From Hepsetus odoe (Eukaryota > Chordata > Actinopteri > Characiformes > Hepsetidae), in contig CM029369.1 in NCBI GenBank assembly GCA_017165825.1, forward strand, positions 21,446,611-21,510,610: DNA of 64,000 nucleotides, written 5' to 3'. Positions 58,401-64,000 of the stretch are shown in pieces. Below the pieces are notes generated by a model. It searched no databases and had not been told where the DNA came from. It was given only the letters and a program-made list of their open reading frames with translations. Position numbers and translations under genes: made by a program. The stretch's first letter is position 1. Every line of letters begins with the position of its first letter.

Positions 58401-61400
58401 ATATATATACCATTATCTCTATAATTCACAGAGAAAACAGGCAAAAACAGTCTGCTTCATATTCATGACAGTTGTGGCATCTGTTCATTCAGCTCATCCA
58501 TTCACAATGAGGCGTTAAAGAGGTTTGTTACTATGGACAATCTATGGCAGTGTTATTGTGAGGAAAACTGCAGGGAAAGCTATTAAATGGGCTGTTTCTG
58601 GTTACAGAAGTCTCAAGTCTAACATGCATATTTAAAAAAGACTTTTGACAATCTTTGGATAATTTTGAAAGAGCCAGAATACACAGATCAATACAGCTGA
58701 GTGATTGTTTATCTATATCAGCCTTCACCAAAAACAACTGATTTAAAAAAAAACATGTTTAGGGCCAAGAGAGGTTAGGACATTAACGATGGCTGTCTTT
58801 GCTACGTAAAAGCACACAGATATCATGAGTGGTCACGGGGTAAAATATCATAAAAATGTAGGAGATATTTCCTTTAATCCTCCTCATAGGGGTATATGTC
58901 CATGTTATGCAGTGGAAAGAGATTTAAGACGGGATAATTAAAGGTGTGCACCTCTAAGAGGTCAGGGTCAACCCAATAGGAATGTCAGAGCCTCGTAAGG
59001 CTTTGACAGGCCCTTTCAGCAGGCCTGGCTGGAGCGGCGCAGCCAGAGATAGCGTCGGGCCCCCAGAAAGGCCAGTGTGCTGACAGCCATCCAGCTTCAC
59101 TGTCCCAGCAGGAAGGCATCGGTTGGAGAAACAGATAGCGAGAGCGCCCGCGAGGCCGGCCAATGGCGCAGGCCAAGAAGGGAAAGATTAGGCGTGGCCT
59201 CCGGGTCACTTTGTTCCCACCACTCACTCAGGCCCCCACAGCCACAGGGGTGTTATTAATAAAAGACAAGGCCAAGGAGCTCATTAAGTTCCTCATACAA
59301 ACACAGGCCACCTCTGCCATTGGAAGCTGCACCTTTATACATAAAGGAAGCACACTTATACAAGTTATGGGGGTCTCAGCCAAGATTTTTTTTCTTCAGA
59401 AACAGTTTCCTGCAAATGCAGTGACTACTGACTGAAGTCCAACCTGACATTGCTATTTTGATAAATAATGCAACTGCAAAGGAGAAGCATGCAAAGTTTA
59501 AAATATATTATGCAGAATTATGCCTACTGGTATGGGCATAGATTAATGCACTCTACCAATTTTTTTGATATGTATTTTGAGCTGTTTCCATTTTCCACCA
59601 TAAAATAATTCCATGCCACAGTCACTTAAATGTCTTTACTTCTATAACAGTGGGGTACAGTTGAGTAACTCACGATTTATGCATTATGTTTCCAGTCGAG
59701 TTCTAGATGGCATTGTGCTGAGAGCCCGTTCCTAGGCCTTCATAGGAATGCTGAGTGTATAGTTCTCTTGTCAATGTAAATAATCGGTGGAATTTAACAC
59801 GCAGTGTGGAGATAGGTGGGAGTGAGGGGAGGAAAGATAAAACATGCACACGTTACTCTCTCTCCTTACCGTAAGTGATGACTAGTGTCGGACCTGTCTG
59901 GTGTATGAAAGGAAACATAACATGATAGTGCCAGATCTTTGATCAAGATGTGCGGGCGCACGGCGGCCGTGATTTATACCGCGCACACCTCAATAAAAAG
60001 GATGTCAACTTTAGGCCTTAATGAAAGCTCTTGAACGTATCTGTGCAGGAGCGATATGTTGACAGTGAGGATGCAAATGAGGTTAAATGTGCGCGAACCA
60101 AAATGAATCACCCTTGTCTCTGCTGCACTTCTGCCAACGGGGAGGAGGGAAGGATAGAGAGAGAAAAAATGCTTTTCGGCGGGTACAAAGCGGCCCATGA
60201 CACATTCCCTCCTTTGTTTCAAGCTGCTAACTGTATTTAATTTCACATCTTATCGGCCGCGGCTTTGTCTGTCTGCTGGCTCCTCCCGAGTCAAAGCGAC
60301 CCCTTGAGATAAACTCTGTCAGACTCGGGGGTGATTTATTAAATTCTGATTTCTGTGAAGGACTTTAATGTCGAGGAGAGAAAGAAAATACATTGCAGGT
60401 GGCTGCCAGCTTCAGGCACTGTTTGCTCTCCTTTTACTCTCGGCAAAGGTAAAGTGAGAGAGCGAGGGAGAAAGAGAAAAATGGTACAAATCTATGTGGG
60501 ATTTCCTGTCTTTGTTTTGGTAATAGGAACACTAGTCGTCGCCCCCCCCCCCACACACACACATCCAGTTTCACCACTGAGGATGCATTGAATAACTGCT
60601 GTTTACAGAACAGCTGGAAGAACTTGTTTTAATGATCCGGGCCATGTTGGACAGATTTACATACATGCAAATCCACTGGTGGACACCAAAAGTGTTTCTT
60701 TTATCCCAATCTATTAGGGAAATGTACTGACCCAGTCTCCACAGTTAGCACTGGCACATTTGAATACACTAGTTTGCATCTCTCTTTCTTCGCTATCCTT
60801 GTCAGCAATTAACCTAATGTGGGGCGATGCATGCTTCATGCATAATTATTTGAAGTACGGTGCTGGAAAATGCTCTTTTCAATGTATTGTTAGGGACAAT
60901 TTATTAGCGAATATGATTAAACGTGACAGGCGTTTCATCTCAAGGTTGTGCTCATATGGCTCCTTCTTTTTTTTGAGACATTAATGGCTGCAGAGTAAGG
61001 CCCATAAAAGTGATATGTTACTTATTCTGTTTCTATCTAGTGACTGGCCATGTGATCACAGCCTGATGTTGGCTGCGCTATTGCTGTTTCACACCTGCCT
61101 TCCCAGTGGCCTTCTTCTCCTGCGCCAAGTTTGCACTCACACAAGTCCCAAGCAAAGCGCCTGGAATTCGCAAATTTATTTCGGCTGGAGCTCACGCAAC
61201 AGGGCGATGCGTGGTGGAGCGAGAATGGGGCCTTGCGTTTCGAAACGGTGTGAAATGCACGAGTGTTGCGAGTGCAGCAGCTCTGCATGCGCCTAAAGAA
61301 GTCGGTTTAACTTGTCAAAGGCTCACCTGTGCAGCCTCTCCCCAGCCTGGCTGGATAGGAGGGAAAGTGGAGGAGGAGGGTGTGGGAGAGGGGAGGCAGG

Positions 61401-62043
61401 CAGGGCAAGGCTCCCTTTCAGCTGCCTCTCAGGGCTGCCTCCTGTGATCCTCATCGTCTCACGTTCTCCATTGTTCGCCACTCGTCAGCATCTTTTGTCT
61501 TTTGCCACTGATTCGTCTTTTTGATCTGCGCCGAGTGATTTATCTGCATGGAATCGTTTTTCGCACAATTCCCCCTCAGGAAATTTGGAATGAGCCATCC
61601 AATAACCTTGGCAGAGGCGAAAACAAAAGCATGAGAAGCTGATCTCATGTATTTTGATGCAGTTCTTCCGCAAGCCACCTCCGAAATGAAAAAAGGAAAA
61701 GAAAAAAACCCAAAATGACCGTGTCCTTCTCTCATTCCCCGTTAAATTGAGTCTTAAATATGACACTGCTCTGCTATTTACTGTTACGACCTATGTGACA
61801 ATAACGCATACTGCGAGCCATGCGGTATTAATTAGGCTGCTTTTGCTGAACCGCGGCCCTGTCGGCTCCCTCTGGCTAATCCGCTCCTGTGTCGCCTCCT
61901 AAAATTCACCAGAAAGCTGGGGATTTGGTGACAGTTTTTAATGTGTGGCGACTGCAACAGTTTTTCCTCTGTTTGCCTGGTTAAAAGCATTGCGGGTTCA
62001 GGGGATTGGAGTTGACAACCCTGGGGGTATTGGAGCTGTTTGC

Positions 62044-62046
62044 CTT

Positions 62047-62102
<56 letters not shown>
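62044..62102. repeat. (CT)n microsatellite
   Basis: About 59 bases of nearly perfect CT dinucleotides in dach1 intron 1. It opens a Ser/Leu repeat frame and, on the other strand, an Arg/Glu repeat frame; neither is a gene. Confidence 0.97.
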
Positions 62103-62105
<3 letters not shown>

Positions 62106-64000
62106 CTCTTTTTTCCATCGGCGCTCAGCTGCAGCTGTTTGAGTCTCCTCCTGCCAGCTGTCAGTTAGAGAGCCTCTCCGTAAACATCTCCACTCAGCAC
62201 CTGCTACCCACTGGGGAAATAGGTGCATGTCAGAAAACTTTGAACAATGTAAAGGAGACTTTAGTAGTAGAGTCTATATGAAAACCACGTCACATGTCTG
62301 TCAAAAAGTCTTTCCTGTATTTAAATGTGCTAATTATTATGTCAGAACCTTTGTGCAGAACAGACAATTTCAGTTTTGTGCAAGGATGAAAGCTTGTTTG
62401 CCAAATGAGGACATTATGAGAAACCATCACATGTATATCAAAGGAAGACATCTGTTAAAGTATGTATTCACTTTTTGGGCTTTTTTCTCTTTTGCAGTTA
62501 ACATTTGTAAACAGTTTTTTTTTTTTTCAAGAGAAACTGTTTGCTCCCCTGTGATGTTGGTTAATACCTTAATTTGACAGGTGTGTCGATGTGTGTTGGT
62601 GCTTGCTTTTCTTCTGAATACAGTCGAGCAGACAGGATATCTTTTCATCTGTCAACGAAGACATTTATTTTCCTCTGTCAAAAGAGTGCCGACTCGAAAA
62701 AGGACTTTATTTAACTTTCCGCTGTCCTTTCAAGACTAAATTCATCAATCCTCTGACATTATCTAGACTCAAATTATGAAAGCTAATTAAAGAAATGGCC
62801 TACAGAAATTCAGATAACCTGAATGTTTTTCTGACCGGCCTGTTGAGAGACTTGCCACGGGGTTCCTTTTGTGCAGGAAGTTATGAAAGTATTACACCCA
62901 GATCATTTGCACAATGAAATCACAGGCCTCACTCTGTGTTTGTGTTTGGATTAGTGTATCAAGTTGAAAAATGACCCGCCTGGGGCAAGTTTAGCTCCAC
63001 AATCTCAAATGCAGAAATGTAAGCTAATTGTTGCTACACATTGTAACTGATGAAAGCAAAGTAGCAAGGTGTTCGTTTCAGCAAATTATATTGTTCTGGC
63101 ATTTTGATTGTAAAATTGTAATAATGTTGCCAAACAGGCAAGCGTTGCATCACGGCTTGTATCCTCCTCTGCCAGAGTAGCAAGTAACCAGGCCTCGTGT
63201 TTCCCAAAGCTTGTAACCACAAACCGATCCCACGGCCTTACAAGAGACCACATCATGGCCCTGCTCCTGGCTGAGAGTGTTTCTTCACTTGAATCATTGC
63301 ACAATTGCCGTTAGAGAGCTGTGGAAGTCAATCAGTGAGGCAATGGAACAAGTTTCACCAACAGAGATCAAGGAGGGGTTTCATCTTGATAACACACTCT
63401 CAAATCGTCACATGGAATGGAAAACAAAGCAGGCGGGTTTGCACGCAGGCGAACAGTCGGAGGGGGGTCAGCCTCTGTGAGCCGGACTACTGTTTAGTGC
63501 CCGGCAGCCCCAGGCAACTGTAAGGCATCAAGGCCACCTGGGTGCGACTTTATTAAAGGATGAAATGAGAGGTCGCACGTTCCAGTCCCTCACATGACGT
63601 CCCGCTGCTGGCTTTCTTCCCTGCCCCTTTCTCTCCTCCAGGCCTGCCTGGGTTTTGATGGGTTAGCCATGAAAGTGTTTTTCATTAATACCCCTGAGAG
63701 ACCTGGGAATTGCTCTTTCGACAAGCATATCCAAAATTCAGAGTTGATAGATCTGTCAGATGCATGCCGTGTCTATTGGAGCCTGTTAATTAATGCCACC
63801 TGCCATGTTTGCCAGGAGTTCACAGTCAAGCTCAGAAAACTTCATTGCTTCTTTTTTTGTTGTTTAATATTGGGACACTGTAAAGACTTTAATATGGTGC
63901 ATTACTCAGCTGCAATTGTCCTAGAATAAAGTTGAATCGAAAGCACTCGTGCTTCTCTTTGTCAAGCATAGACTGCTCAGGACACCCGTCAGGAAAAGTT
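62103..64000 (+). other. dach1: dach1 intron 1, distal part in window
   Basis: Unique sequence with no recognised exon or transposon. The stretch 62580-63950 contains TAATTA-like cores (for example GCTAATTAAAG near 62780) and is a candidate non-coding regulatory block. The intron continues past the window. Confidence 0.4.

Larger units (their letters stand above)
52376..62040 (+). other. dach1: dach1 intron 1, middle part: unique sequence with candidate regulatory blocks
   Basis: No further dach1 exon and almost no mobile-element sequence. The low repeat load over nearly 10 kb, next to a repeat-rich 5' flank, suggests constraint. Candidate conserved blocks by texture are 53700-54950, 55380-55860, 56160-57900 and 58950-61930. 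At 55398-55850 frames of 140-150 codons are open on both strands, which is seen in conserved non-coding DNA as well as in genes. I do not recognise a protein there. Conservation could not be tested. Confidence 0.4.

Overview
This window is vertebrate genomic DNA, almost certainly from a teleost (ray-finned) fish. It is AT-rich and has no operons or prokaryotic gene density. It carries many decayed Tc1/mariner transposons of types common in fish, tRNA-derived SINEs, RTE-like LINE fragments and microsatellites. The only protein-coding exon I can support is at 46659-47185 (+). It encodes the first 175 residues of a Dachshund-family transcription cofactor, best matched to DACH1: MAVPAALIPP N-terminus, then the DachBox-N (Ski/Sno-like) domain, ending at a phase-2 GTAAGT donor.

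Layout: 1-46200 is the 5' intergenic region of dach1, which is a gene desert in other vertebrates. Repeat-rich patches lie at about 0.7-3.6, 6.3-6.6, 7.5-12.5, 14.2-16, 19.4-25.5, 29.6-30, 35, 39.7-40 and 41.8-45.9 kb. They alternate with repeat-poor blocks that look like non-coding DNA, several dense in TAATTA-type homeodomain cores; these are candidate long-range enhancers of dach1. 46200-46658 is a CpG-rich promoter/5'UTR region with a GA/GT microsatellite just before the start codon. 47186-64000 is the beginning of dach1 intron 1. I see no exon 2, and this part is mostly unique sequence with simple repeats.

The mobile-element record is the richest direct signal. At least six Tc1-like lineages are present, all with broken transposase frames. 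Several insertions are nested and can be ordered in time: an RTE LINE tail with a perfect 14-bp target-site duplication (2970-3190) inside a Tc1 relic; a 5'-truncated ATGG-tailed retroelement with a 12-bp duplication (9765-9907) inside another Tc1 relic; a 1.75-kb Tc1 element (41763-43508) holding both a fragment of a different Tc1 family and a SINE; and a retroelement splitting an RTE reverse-transcriptase relic (24635-25545).

I found no new multi-gene system. The points most worth following are the N-terminal low-complexity contraction of this fish DACH1, the 5'UTR repeat, the candidate enhancers, and the structural oddities of the repeats (inverted SINE pairs, a micro-inverted SINE head, a transposase C-terminus coded inside a terminal repeat). 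Statements about family identity rest on recognition from memory, not on a database search.
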